A stretch of 64,000 nt of DNA, taken from Arthrobacter sp. 18067. Its GTDB lineage: Bacteria; Actinomycetota; Actinomycetes; Actinomycetales; Micrococcaceae. The notes below the pieces were generated by a model. The model was given only the letters and a program-made list of their open reading frames with translations. It was not told where the DNA came from and did not search any database. The position numbers and the translations under genes were made by a program. Below are positions 49,985 to 57,560 of this stretch, one piece after another (positions within the stretch are counted from its first letter, which is position 1; the number at the start of each line of letters is the position of its first letter). Location of the stretch: contig NZ_CACSJJ010000015.1 in the NCBI RefSeq assembly GCF_902706295.1, positions 83,127-147,126 on the forward strand, written 5' to 3'.

Positions 49985-50265
49985 AGACCGTCGGTGACGT
50001 GACCGGCGTCGTACGTTAAAGTCGCGGAGGCGGCGGTGCTGCCGTCGGCGGGCTGGATCGAAGTGACCGTCAGCAAACCGGCGCCAGGCAGCGTGACCGA
50101 CTGGCCTTCGCGGAAGGCCTGCTTCCGCTGTTGCTCGGCCGTGCGGATCCAGAACTGGATAGCGGGAGCGCCGTCGGCGATACCGATCTTGACCACACCA
50201 ACCTTGACACCGTCGAAGGTGGGCTGCATGCCCTGCTTGACTGTAACGAGCTGTTCCACGGCCAT
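49981..50265 (-). CDS. 94-residue protein downstream of the WXG100 protease gene
   Basis: No signal peptide or membrane span, mostly beta-type sequence (VGVVKIGIADG, IQFWIRTAEQQRK, VTLPGAGLLTVTSIQPA). No family recognised; DUF6406-like proteins look somewhat similar. It starts two bases after the protease stop (TAAGGATG), so it is coexpressed. Position suggests an immunity, inhibitor or chaperone role; that is inference only. Its stop lies in the first unit of repeat array 2. Confidence 0.65.
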   Translation of the reverse strand: MAVEQLVTVKQGMQPTFDGVKVGVVKIGIADGAPAIQFWIRTAEQQRKQAFREGQSVTLPGAGLLTVTSIQPADGSTAASATLTYDAGHVTDGL

Positions 50266-50267
50266 CC

Positions 50268-51353
50268 TTACTTCACGTCCACGGAGTACACAGAGTCGAA
50301 GTTTTCCTTGTACTCATCTTCGGTCAGTTCCAGCGTGCCGGACTTGTGGTCGTCGTCGCCCTCCATGTAGCCGCCCGACGGCCCCCAAGGGTTGGCGAGG
50401 ACGATGACCTTCTCGCCGTCGTCGTTGGTTTTCACGTCCACCACCACATACGCATGGTTGGGGACAACGTCAGTGCGGTTGACTTCGTCAGACTCCCACA
50501 CCCAGTCGAAATCGTCGTCCTTGACGTCTTCGGTACCGACGGAGATGGCCTGGCCGTCGGAGAGCTTGTCCTCGATCTCGTCCAGGTCCAGCTCGCCGTC
50601 CTTGTCGGCCGACTGGCCGGTCATCAGCTCCATGGCTTCGTTGCTGAATCCGCCGTCGATGTCGTCGTAGGATCCGCCGCGGTGCTCGGCTGCCGCGCGC
50701 TCGTAGATGGAGAGCCAGTTGGGCTCGCCGTCTGCGCCGCGGACGCCGCCTTCAGTGGACTTGGCCTCCACAGTGACTTCCACGGGTTCGCCGTCTTCGT
50801 AGAGGGTGACCACCCAGTGCGTCGGTGGATCTCCGACGGGGCGCATGTGCTCTTCGAGGAATTCGTCGAGCTTGCCTTCGCGCTCCAAAACTTGGGCTAC
50901 CGAACCGATCCCGGCCAGCAGCCAGCAGTCTCCGATCTGTCCTTGGTTGATGTCGCTGGGGTCGCCAGCGTTGGGATCGTCGCGAACGTCGCCGGGAACA
51001 TCGACGTCGGGAGTGTCAGGGTCGAGCGGACCGGGGTCGCCAGGCGGGTTCGAATCTCCTCGTCCCGAATGATCGGAGCCCGAGGACCCCGAGCTGGACT
51101 TGTCCTGCTCGTCTGCGTTGCGGATCAGCTCTTTGGCTTGGGTCTGCAGCTCGCTGGAGATTTTCTTCAGCGTGGGACGGTGTTCGGAGTCCCACGAGGC
51201 CCGGAACATCGCGGCATCCCGACCATCCCAGCGCGCATTGCTGATGAGGTGACCCAGCTCCGTGGACAGGGAGGTCATCCGTTCCGAGTGCCTGGACATG
51301 GTCTTTGCGAGAGCCCGCAATTGGGCAATATCGGCTCCGTAGAATCCCGGCAT
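50268..51353 (-). CDS. WXG100 - calpain (C2) cysteine protease fusion
   Basis: 361 residues. Residues 1-85 form a WXG100 helical hairpin with W42-D-G44 (RWDGRDAAMF), the type VII secretion substrate fold. An acidic Ser/Pro/Asp linker (85-135) leads to a calpain-type domain: QGQIGDCWLLAGI with catalytic Cys143, NHAYVVVDV with His300 and LANPWG with Asn321, the complete C2 triad. Expected to be exported and to cleave proteins outside the cell or in a target. The start abuts the stop of the lipoprotein gene (TAA-ATG). No type VII machinery genes in the window. Confidence 0.85.
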   Translation of the reverse strand: MPGFYGADIAQLRALAKTMSRHSERMTSLSTELGHLISNARWDGRDAAMFRASWDSEHRPTLKKISSELQTQAKELIRNADEQDKSSSGSSGSDHSGRGDSNPPGDPGPLDPDTPDVDVPGDVRDDPNAGDPSDINQGQIGDCWLLAGIGSVAQVLEREGKLDEFLEEHMRPVGDPPTHWVVTLYEDGEPVEVTVEAKSTEGGVRGADGEPNWLSIYERAAAEHRGGSYDDIDGGFSNEAMELMTGQSADKDGELDLDEIEDKLSDGQAISVGTEDVKDDDFDWVWESDEVNRTDVVPNHAYVVVDVKTNDDGEKVIVLANPWGPSGGYMEGDDDHKSGTLELTEDEYKENFDSVYSVDVK

Positions 51354-51908
51354 TTAATTCTCCCCCTTAGGTATTGCGTTATTGCAGCTTTCGTAATCCA
51401 CCGGAACGGTCATGCGCAGGTAGGCCGGGCTTTTCGATTCGATGGTGACCGTGGCGCCCACGCCATCGCTGCTGCGGGTGACCACCCAACCGCCCGGGAC
51501 CGGGTCAGTGCCGTCGAAGGCGGGGAATCCGTGCTTCTTGAGGACGGGGTCGGCAGCGGCGAAGACCTCTTCAAAGTTCTTGGACGGCGCAACGATGTCC
51601 GCGCTGCTTTTCATGGTTTGTGGTTCGAAAATGCACTTGCCGTCCTTGCTTTGGGTCACCGAGGCAGGATCGTCCACAGCCCAGGTGATGTCGGGCATTT
51701 GTTTTTCCAAGGCCGCAATCAGCTCGGCACGCAGGGAGTCGTACTTGGCGGTGCTCTCGGCCAGTGGAGCCGGGCTGGCCGTGACTGCCGGCGCGCTGCT
51801 GGGTTCCCGGGTGGGTCCGTCAGGGGTGCTGCTGCATCCTGCAGCAACGGTCATCACCGTCATGGCAGCGGCCAGCGCCCAAAGTTTGCGGTGCATGCGG
51901 CGGTTCAT
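51354..51908 (-). CDS. lipoprotein, first gene of the WXG100-protease module
   Basis: 184 residues with lipobox VAAGC (Cys25), a Pro/Ser/Ala linker, then an unrecognised domain with two Cys (GKCIFEPQTM and YESCNN). Surface-anchored. Directly followed by the protease gene without a spacer, so produced together; it could be an inhibitor, receptor or secretion partner. An upstream extension of 18 codons lacks signal features. Confidence 0.75.
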   Translation of the reverse strand: MNRRMHRKLWALAAAMTVMTVAAGCSSTPDGPTREPSSAPAVTASPAPLAESTAKYDSLRAELIAALEKQMPDITWAVDDPASVTQSKDGKCIFEPQTMKSSADIVAPSKNFEEVFAAADPVLKKHGFPAFDGTDPVPGGWVVTRSSDGVGATVTIESKSPAYLRMTVPVDYESCNNAIPKGEN

Positions 51909-52000
51909 TTCGTCCCCAGTTTCAGTTAGCGTTCGACGGCGAATCTCACCGAATGGTTTCACGTTGCGTTGCGCTAGGCGATGGGCAGAACAACCCGAGC

Positions 52001-52141
52001 AGGTGAGAGAGGGTTGGCCGAAAGGTGGCAGGAGGTGAGAGAGGGTTGGCCGAAAGGTGGCAGGAGGTGAGAGAGGGTTGGCTGGGAGGGCGTAAGGGGT
52101 GAGAGAGGGTTGGCTGGGAGGGCGTAAGGGGTGAGAGAGGG
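52001..52141. repeat. 32-bp-period repeat array 3 (5 units)
   Basis: GGTGAGAGAGG starts at 52002, 52034, 52066, 52098 and 52130, exact 32-bp period. Two linker types: TTGGCCGAAAGGTGGCAGGA (first two) and TTGGCTGGGAGGGCGTAAGG (next two). On the minus strand the array begins one base after the stop of the RsbW-like gene. Confidence 0.92.
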
Positions 52142-52561
52142 TCAGGTGTCGCGGGTGAGGATCCAGGTGTTGGTGCCGTCCTGGCGCTCAAAGGTCACTG
52201 TGGTCACCAACGCCTCGATGAGCGCCAGCCCGCGTCCGGATTCCGCGTCCTCGTCGGGCATCGAAGCCTGCATGTCGTTGGCGAACGGTTCGCGGGCGTT
52301 GAACGCACTGACCCGCGCTACCAACCGGGTGGGGCGGACGCTGATGTCCACGTCGATCTCCACGGGCTTCTCCGCAACAGGGAGGGCATGCTGCACGATG
52401 TTCGCCGCTGCCTCGATCACCGCGGTTGCGAACGTCATCCGGTCCATGTCGGGCACGAAGGAAGCGTCGTCCCACAGAGCGTCCAATTCATTGTGGATGG
52501 CCTCAATCGCGGCCTCGTTGGACGGCCCGTGGTAGCCCTTGCGTGCAATCACCTCAGTCAT
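52142..52561 (-). CDS. RsbW-like anti-sigma / serine kinase (HATPase)
   Basis: 139 residues. GHKL ATP-binding fold: N box EAAANIVQHA, G box ESGRGLALIEAL. Resembles SpoIIAB/RsbW kinases, which phosphorylate STAS antagonists and sequester a sigma factor or other target. Its start overlaps the end of the STAS gene by eight bases. No sigma factor gene is adjacent. Confidence 0.85.
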   Translation of the reverse strand: MTEVIARKGYHGPSNEAAIEAIHNELDALWDDASFVPDMDRMTFATAVIEAAANIVQHALPVAEKPVEIDVDISVRPTRLVARVSAFNAREPFANDMQASMPDEDAESGRGLALIEALVTTVTFERQDGTNTWILTRDT

Positions 52562-52886
52562 CTCCGAACGCCTCCTCGGCCGACGGGTATGCCGTGAGCA
52601 CCCGATCCATGTTGGTCAGTTCCAGCACCATCTTGACCTGTGGCTGAACGCCGGAGATGCGGAGGTCGCCGCCTGCCTGCCGGGTTGCTTTGAGGCAACC
52701 GATGAGCGCTCCGAGGCCTGAGGAGTCCATGAAGTCGGTTTCGGCCAGGTTGACCACAACCCGGCTGGACCCGCCGGCCACAACTTCATTCACTACTTCG
52801 CGGAGCTTGGGCGCCGCCACCATGTTCAAGCGTCCTACGCTCTTCACCTCCGCGTAGGAGTCCTTGACCTCATAGCTAAACTGCAT
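52554..52886 (-). CDS. STAS-domain anti-sigma factor antagonist
   Basis: 110 residues. VVNLAETDFMDSSGLGALIGCLK contains the phosphorylatable Ser after Asp54 in DSSG, as in SpoIIAA/RsbV. It is the switching partner of the RsbW-like kinase. The chosen ATG has GAGAGG seven bases upstream; another ATG lies two codons earlier. Overlaps the glycosyltransferase gene by 11 bases. Confidence 0.87.
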   Translation of the reverse strand: MQFSYEVKDSYAEVKSVGRLNMVAAPKLREVVNEVVAGGSSRVVVNLAETDFMDSSGLGALIGCLKATRQAGGDLRISGVQPQVKMVLELTNMDRVLTAYPSAEEAFGDD

Positions 52887-54867
52887 CTGCATTCCTCTCT
52901 TCGGGGCGCTCCGGCCCGACGTCTTCAGGGCCAGCACCTTCAGGTACGAACCCCTTGTACAAAACTGCCTTGACCAGCACGCTCAGGACCACCAGGTCGA
53001 ACGCTACCCAAGCGACATTCACCAGCGTGCCGAGGGGCTCAGAAAGACCAGTCAAAAGCCGGGCGATCCCGACAACCATCGCAACGGCCAGCAACACGGC
53101 CACAACGATCTGCGGCCGGATCAGGCTCCAGCTCGGGCCGCCACTCTGCCGGGCCTTGGGGGTGACGGCGAACCCGAGGGGACGTCCGAACCAAACGTTC
53201 CGCGCCGCCGTCGTGCATGCCTTGATCCAGGTGGGGAACAGCGCAAGGCTGTACTGCTGTCCGCGCCAGGTGGGGATGCCGTGACCGGCCACCACGAACA
53301 GCAGCTGGTTCACCACCATGAACGGGATGAAGCGGATGAAGAAGTCCCAACTAAGGCTGCTCACCGGCAGGATACCGAGCGTCAGGTAAATGATGGGAGC
53401 CGCGAAGTACACCACGGCCGCGAAGCCGCTCAGGTAGCTCCACATGGTGGAGAAGTACATGAGCCGCTGGCCCCAGGAGAGCCGTGGTTGGACCAACGGA
53501 TTTTCGCGAAGGAGGACCTGCATGGTGCCTTGGGCCCAGCGGAGGCGCTGGGTGAGCATGGTTTTGAGGTCTTCGGGTGCCAGTCCGTTGGCGAGGATTT
53601 CGTGGTGGTAGACGCTCTTCCAGCCGAGGGAGTGGATACGCATTGCCGTGGCCATGTCTTCAGTGACTGAGATGGTGGCCAGGGGCATGATCGGTTGGGC
53701 TTCGTCGGTGCGTTCCACGGAGATGGCGTCCAGGACCGCGTGGACCGACTCGAGCGCACCCAAGGGGGACCAGTCGCGTCCGGACATGCGGTCGACGGCG
53801 TCACTCGCCACGGTGGTCACGCCGGACTCACCGACGTGGGCGAGTTCCATCGCAGCGATCTCGTCGAGGTCGGCCTGCAGCGCGGAGAAATCGGCGGCCA
53901 CCAGGGTGCGCACGGCTTCGTCCACTTTGCGGCGCACCCGGTAGGTGATCTCGCTGAGGGATACCCGTGCTTCGAGTTCCTGCTGGGCTGCGTTGGTTGC
54001 GGCCTCCACCTCGTTGAGCATCTGCTCCACCAGCGGGTTGCGGGCCTCTTCGGAGCGCCGTGCCTTCTTGATGGCCGAGCGGGACGCAGCCAATGCGCGG
54101 CGGACGCTCTTCTCCGTGGCTTTGACGTAGCCCACCAGGCCCAACTGCATGAGGGCTTCCCGGCGCAGGATCGCGTTGGAGCCGCAGAAAAACGCTGCGT
54201 TCCAGCCGTCCTTGCCCTGCTGGATGGGGCCGTAGAACAGGGGTGCCTGGCTGCCCAGGGGATCGTCGGCGGGGACATTGATGAAGTACTGCGGAGTCTG
54301 GACCAGTGCCACTCGGTCGTCGTTGAAGTAGCCCAGCGTCTTGTCCAGGATGTCCGGCTCGGGGACCTGATCGGCGTCGAGAATCAACAGGTACTCGCCC
54401 GAGGTGACCATGAGCGCGTTGTTCAGGTTGCCTGCTTTGGCGTGCCGCGGCATGTCCGGCGTCCAGTCCGCGCCGCGGGTGACGTAGCCGATCCCGTTCG
54501 ACTCGGCGAGTTGGCGCATCTCGGGGCGGTCGCCGTCGTCGAGTATCCAAGTACTGTGTGGCCAACGGATGTCCTTGGCCGCCAAGGCCGTGGTCATGAC
54601 CAGGTCCAGTGGCTCGTTGTAGGTGGTGATGAAAACGTCCACCGTTGCATCGGCCGGAGCCGGGGGCGGTGGTTTGCGGATCTTGAGGTTCCACACCGTC
54701 AGGCCGAAGAGCATCACGTCAATGAGGCTGTACGTTTCAGCAATCACCAACGGAACGGCGATCCACCACGCGTCCCAGTTCAGGGACGCCATCCAACGCC
54801 ACGCCACATAGTTGACGCCCAGAATGACTGTCAGGAGAACCAGCAGCCGGGTCCAGAAACGTGTCAC
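52876..54867 (-). CDS. BcsA-like family 2 glycosyltransferase with helical insert
   Basis: 663 residues. TM segments flank a GT2 domain with DDG (110-112), HAKAGNLN (142-149), DAD (164-166), TED (402-404) and QRLRW (440-444), the catalytic and product-binding motifs of processive cellulose/hyaluronan synthases. Four to five TM segments follow. Between DAD and TED lies an extra stretch of about 140 residues (about 250-395) rich in Ala/Glu/Arg/Lys, apparently coiled coil, not present in BcsA. No PilZ domain. It should polymerise and extrude a polysaccharide; the sugar is unknown. Confidence 0.87.
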   Translation of the reverse strand: MTRFWTRLLVLLTVILGVNYVAWRWMASLNWDAWWIAVPLVIAETYSLIDVMLFGLTVWNLKIRKPPPPAPADATVDVFITTYNEPLDLVMTTALAAKDIRWPHSTWILDDGDRPEMRQLAESNGIGYVTRGADWTPDMPRHAKAGNLNNALMVTSGEYLLILDADQVPEPDILDKTLGYFNDDRVALVQTPQYFINVPADDPLGSQAPLFYGPIQQGKDGWNAAFFCGSNAILRREALMQLGLVGYVKATEKSVRRALAASRSAIKKARRSEEARNPLVEQMLNEVEAATNAAQQELEARVSLSEITYRVRRKVDEAVRTLVAADFSALQADLDEIAAMELAHVGESGVTTVASDAVDRMSGRDWSPLGALESVHAVLDAISVERTDEAQPIMPLATISVTEDMATAMRIHSLGWKSVYHHEILANGLAPEDLKTMLTQRLRWAQGTMQVLLRENPLVQPRLSWGQRLMYFSTMWSYLSGFAAVVYFAAPIIYLTLGILPVSSLSWDFFIRFIPFMVVNQLLFVVAGHGIPTWRGQQYSLALFPTWIKACTTAARNVWFGRPLGFAVTPKARQSGGPSWSLIRPQIVVAVLLAVAMVVGIARLLTGLSEPLGTLVNVAWVAFDLVVLSVLVKAVLYKGFVPEGAGPEDVGPERPEERNADAV

Positions 54868-54885
54868 AATCCCCCTCTTGTCTAG

Positions 54886-56004
54886 TTAGCGCCCGATGTC
54901 AGGTTTGCGGTGAACCACGACGGCGGTCACGTCGTCTTCCGCTGTTGCAGCAGGTGCCAGCTCAAGAAGGGCGGCGCACACTCCGTCCGACGTCCCTTCG
55001 CTCCGCGCGGCCTTTTCCACGTTCCGGATGAAATCCTCGAGTGAAGCATGGGCGTCCAGCACGCCGTCGCTGACAATGACCAGTGAATCGCCGGGCTCCA
55101 GTTGAAGCTCCGCAGCGGCCCAGTGCTGGCCGTCGAGGATGCCCACGGGAGGTCCGGCGGACACAAGCCTTTGCGCCGCCCCCTCGGCCGGGATGTGCAG
55201 CGCAAGGCCGTGACCGGCGTCGATATAGCTGAGTTTTCCGGACGGAGCGTCCAGCCGCGCATGGAACATGGTGGCGAACGAGCCGGACTGGTCCAGGTCC
55301 GACGCTATGGTGGTGCTGGCTGAGCCGAAGGCGGCATCGATGGCCGGGGTGTCCGCCACCGAACGCATCACGGCACGGACCGTTGCCGCGATCAGGGCCG
55401 CGCCCATGCCCTTGCCCATGGCGTCCGCGAACGTCAGGTGCATGCCGTTGCGGGTCTGGTACCAGTCGTAGAAGTCCCCACCAACGCTGCGGGTCGGGCG
55501 GAAGGCGCCGGCGACGTCGTATCCCTCAAGGCGGACCGTTTCCCGCGGGAGCAGGCTCTGCTGCACCACTGCTGCACGGGCCAGCTCGTCCGTTTGGCCG
55601 GTGTCGTCGGCCGCCGCTGCGGACGTGCGGGCCCGGCGGAACAGGGCCCGGATGCGGGCCTGGAGTTCCTTGGGGCTGAAGGGTTTGTTGATGTAATCGT
55701 CGGCGCCGATGTCCAGACCGTTGAGCCGGTCGATCTCGTCGGCCCGCGCCGTCAGCATGAGGATGTAGGCGTCGGAGAATTCGCGGAGCCGGCGGCAGAC
55801 TTCCATGCCGTCAATGTCCGGAAGGTTCACATCCAACGTCACGAGTTCTGCGTTGGTATTGCGGACTGCTTCGACGCCGGACAGGCCGTCCGGAGCTTCG
55901 GTCACCACAAAGTCGAGCTGCTCGAGGACGAGGACGAGAAGTCCGCGGATGTCGGCGTCATCTTCGACGACGACAGCATGACGCACGGGTGAGGAAGAGA
56001 CCAT
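54886..56004 (-). CDS. receiver - PP2C (RsbU-type) phosphatase
   Basis: 372 residues. REC domain 8-125 (VVVEDD, phospho-Asp58 in LDVNLPD, Lys107 in INKPFS), a short linker and an SpoIIE/RsbU phosphatase domain with VGGDFYD (174-180) and DAMGKGMGA, ending EDDVTAVVV. A two-component signal could control dephosphorylation of the STAS protein encoded downstream. ATG chosen follows GGAG closely; a TTG lies 15 codons upstream. No sensor kinase gene adjoins. Confidence 0.88.
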   Translation of the reverse strand: MVSSSPVRHAVVVEDDADIRGLLVLVLEQLDFVVTEAPDGLSGVEAVRNTNAELVTLDVNLPDIDGMEVCRRLREFSDAYILMLTARADEIDRLNGLDIGADDYINKPFSPKELQARIRALFRRARTSAAAADDTGQTDELARAAVVQQSLLPRETVRLEGYDVAGAFRPTRSVGGDFYDWYQTRNGMHLTFADAMGKGMGAALIAATVRAVMRSVADTPAIDAAFGSASTTIASDLDQSGSFATMFHARLDAPSGKLSYIDAGHGLALHIPAEGAAQRLVSAGPPVGILDGQHWAAAELQLEPGDSLVIVSDGVLDAHASLEDFIRNVEKAARSEGTSDGVCAALLELAPAATAEDDVTAVVVHRKPDIGR

Positions 56005-56058
56005 GGCTCCATTAACTACTGCTGCCGGGTTTTTGTCACGTTTAGTCAAGGCATATGA

Positions 56059-56088
56059 AACGCCCGCTCACAGAAGTGAGCGGGCGTT
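56059..56088 (-). terminator. terminator downstream of the peroxiredoxin gene
   Basis: 13-bp perfect stem AACGCCCGCTCAC / GTGAGCGGGCGTT with loop AGAA, followed on the minus strand by TTTC. It separates the peroxiredoxin gene and array 4 from the partner-switching operon. Confidence 0.7.
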
Positions 56089-56103
56089 ACAAGAATTGTG
56101 CAG

Positions 56104-56214
56104 TTAGGTGAGAGAGGGATCCGCTCAAGCACGCGGGAGGTGAGAGAGCGATCCCCTCAAGCACGCGGGAGGTGAGAGAGGGATCCGCTCAAGCACGCGG
56201 TAGGTGAGAGAGGG
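56104..56214. repeat. 32-bp-period repeat array 4 (4 units)
   Basis: GGTGAGAGAG starts at 56107, 56139, 56171 and 56203, exact 32-bp period. The linker GGATCCGCTCAAGCACGCGG or close variants is nearly the same in all. The last core ends next to the stop codon of the peroxiredoxin gene. Confidence 0.92.
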
Positions 56215-56682
56215 TTAGACGCCCAGTTCTTCCTTGAGCGCCTGGACGTGGCCCTGCGCAGCAACCTGGTACTGAGTGAGCTTGACGGTGCCTTCGCCGT
56301 CCAGGACCACGGTGGAGCGGACCAGGCCTTCGACGATTTCGCCGTCAACCAGCTTCTCGCCCCAAGCGCCGTAGGAGAGGGCCACAGCGTGGTTCTCGTC
56401 GGAGAGGAGCGGGAAGGTCAGGGCAAATTCACCAGTGAACTTGGACAGTGCTTCCGGGGCGTCCGGGGAGATCCCGATGACGTCGTAGCCCTTGCCCTGC
56501 AGGCTTGCGAGGTTGTCGCGGAAGTCGCAGGCCTCGGTGGTGCAGCCGGGGGTGGCTGCCTTTGGGTAGAAGTACACAATGACGTTGCGTCCGCGGTAAT
56601 CGGACAGCGAGACCTTGGTGCCGTCGGCGTCGAGAAGCGCGAAGTCAGGTGCTTGCGTTCCGACGAGGAGTTTCTGGGTCAT
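56215..56682 (-). CDS. bcp: thiol peroxidase of the BCP/PrxQ family
   Basis: 155 residues. KAATPGCTTEACDFRD holds the peroxidatic Cys (PGCT) and the resolving Cys five residues on, as in the 1-helix BCP subfamily. Reduces hydrogen and organic peroxides in the cytosol with thioredoxin. Minus strand, followed by repeat array 4 and a hairpin terminator. Confidence 0.93.
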   Translation of the reverse strand: MTQKLLVGTQAPDFALLDADGTKVSLSDYRGRNVIVYFYPKAATPGCTTEACDFRDNLASLQGKGYDVIGISPDAPEALSKFTGEFALTFPLLSDENHAVALSYGAWGEKLVDGEIVEGLVRSTVVLDGEGTVKLTQYQVAAQGHVQALKEELGV

Positions 56683-56779
56683 GGCGATCCTTTACGTTTC
56701 ACCGGCAAACAGCCGGCCTTCATTTCAAACAACAGCGGTCATACAAATTGCGGGGCGTTGATCTTTTACAACAGCGAAC

Positions 56780-57550
56780 TTAGATGCTGTATTCCGCAGG
56801 TCCGCGCACTGTGGCATAGGGGCCTGGCACGAACTGGTAGCCGCCACCACGGACGGTGGCGACGGTGTGTCGGGCGGAGCCTAGCTTCCGCCGCACCCTT
56901 CCAACATAAACGTCGATCGAGCGAAATGCCGCGCCGGGAAGGTCAAATGACTCCAGGAAACGTTGCAATTCTTCACGACTGATGGCCCGTGAGCAGTTGA
57001 CCACGAGGTAGCGCAGCAGCTTGTATTCCATGCCAGTAAAGGAAACCGGCTCGCCGTCCAGCAGCACTACTTCAGCAGCGAGGTCCACCGCAAGTTGGCT
57101 GCGGCGGCTCGCCAACGTTACGGGCTCGATGGCGGTGCTGCCGCCCGCTTCGGTGTGGTCACCGGCGTCGGAAGCGGCCTCTGAACGCGCCTCCGCGAGG
57201 GCATCGGCGAGCGTCACTGTCGCTGTCTGCGGACCGTTGGTACCGGCGTCGGCGATGTCCTGCGGAGTGCCGCCCCAGGACGAATCGCCGACGCCGGAGT
57301 GCTCTGCCCCGGTGGCGGGCCAAATGCGGACTTCCGCCTCCGGGGCAAGTTTCATGGCGCGGGCCAGGACAAGGCGTGCGGCCCGCTCCCAGACTGCGGG
57401 ATCGATCTCGTCGCCCTCAGCCGGGTTGACCCAAAGAGCCAGCCCGTGCGCGGTCAGACCCGGTGTAGTCAGGCCGTTCCGCCGACCCGTGGAAGCTCCG
57501 CGGGACGCGGGACCACGGGTGGGCGGTGGCCCGTAGGCATTGACTGCCAT
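56780..57550 (-). CDS. winged-helix regulator, OmpR-type C-terminus
   Basis: 256 residues. The C-terminal 90 residues (SFTGMEYKLLRYLVVNCSRAISREELQRFLESF..RSIDVYVGRVRRKLGS..VRGGGYQFVPG) form an OmpR/PhoB winged helix. The first 160 residues show no receiver domain: a short region with VNPAEGDEIDPAVWERAARLVLARAMKLAPEAEV and an Ala/Glu/Gly-rich linker. The start is set by the ATG 10 bases after the allB stop; an upstream extension runs over allB. An atypical regulator of unknown signal. Confidence 0.75.
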   Translation of the reverse strand: MAVNAYGPPPTRGPASRGASTGRRNGLTTPGLTAHGLALWVNPAEGDEIDPAVWERAARLVLARAMKLAPEAEVRIWPATGAEHSGVGDSSWGGTPQDIADAGTNGPQTATVTLADALAEARSEAASDAGDHTEAGGSTAIEPVTLASRRSQLAVDLAAEVVLLDGEPVSFTGMEYKLLRYLVVNCSRAISREELQRFLESFDLPGAAFRSIDVYVGRVRRKLGSARHTVATVRGGGYQFVPGPYATVRGPAEYSI

Positions 57551-57560
57551 GGCAGTAGGC

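Noticed and set aside
51045..51065. tRNA T-arm-like GGTTCGAATC
   Set aside because: It lies inside the WXG100-protease coding sequence and has no acceptor or anticodon stems around it.
53695..54885. Long open frame antisense to the glycosyltransferase
   Set aside because: High GC gives long antisense frames. It has no ribosome-binding site, no recognisable domains and the opposite strand encodes a clear GT2 enzyme.
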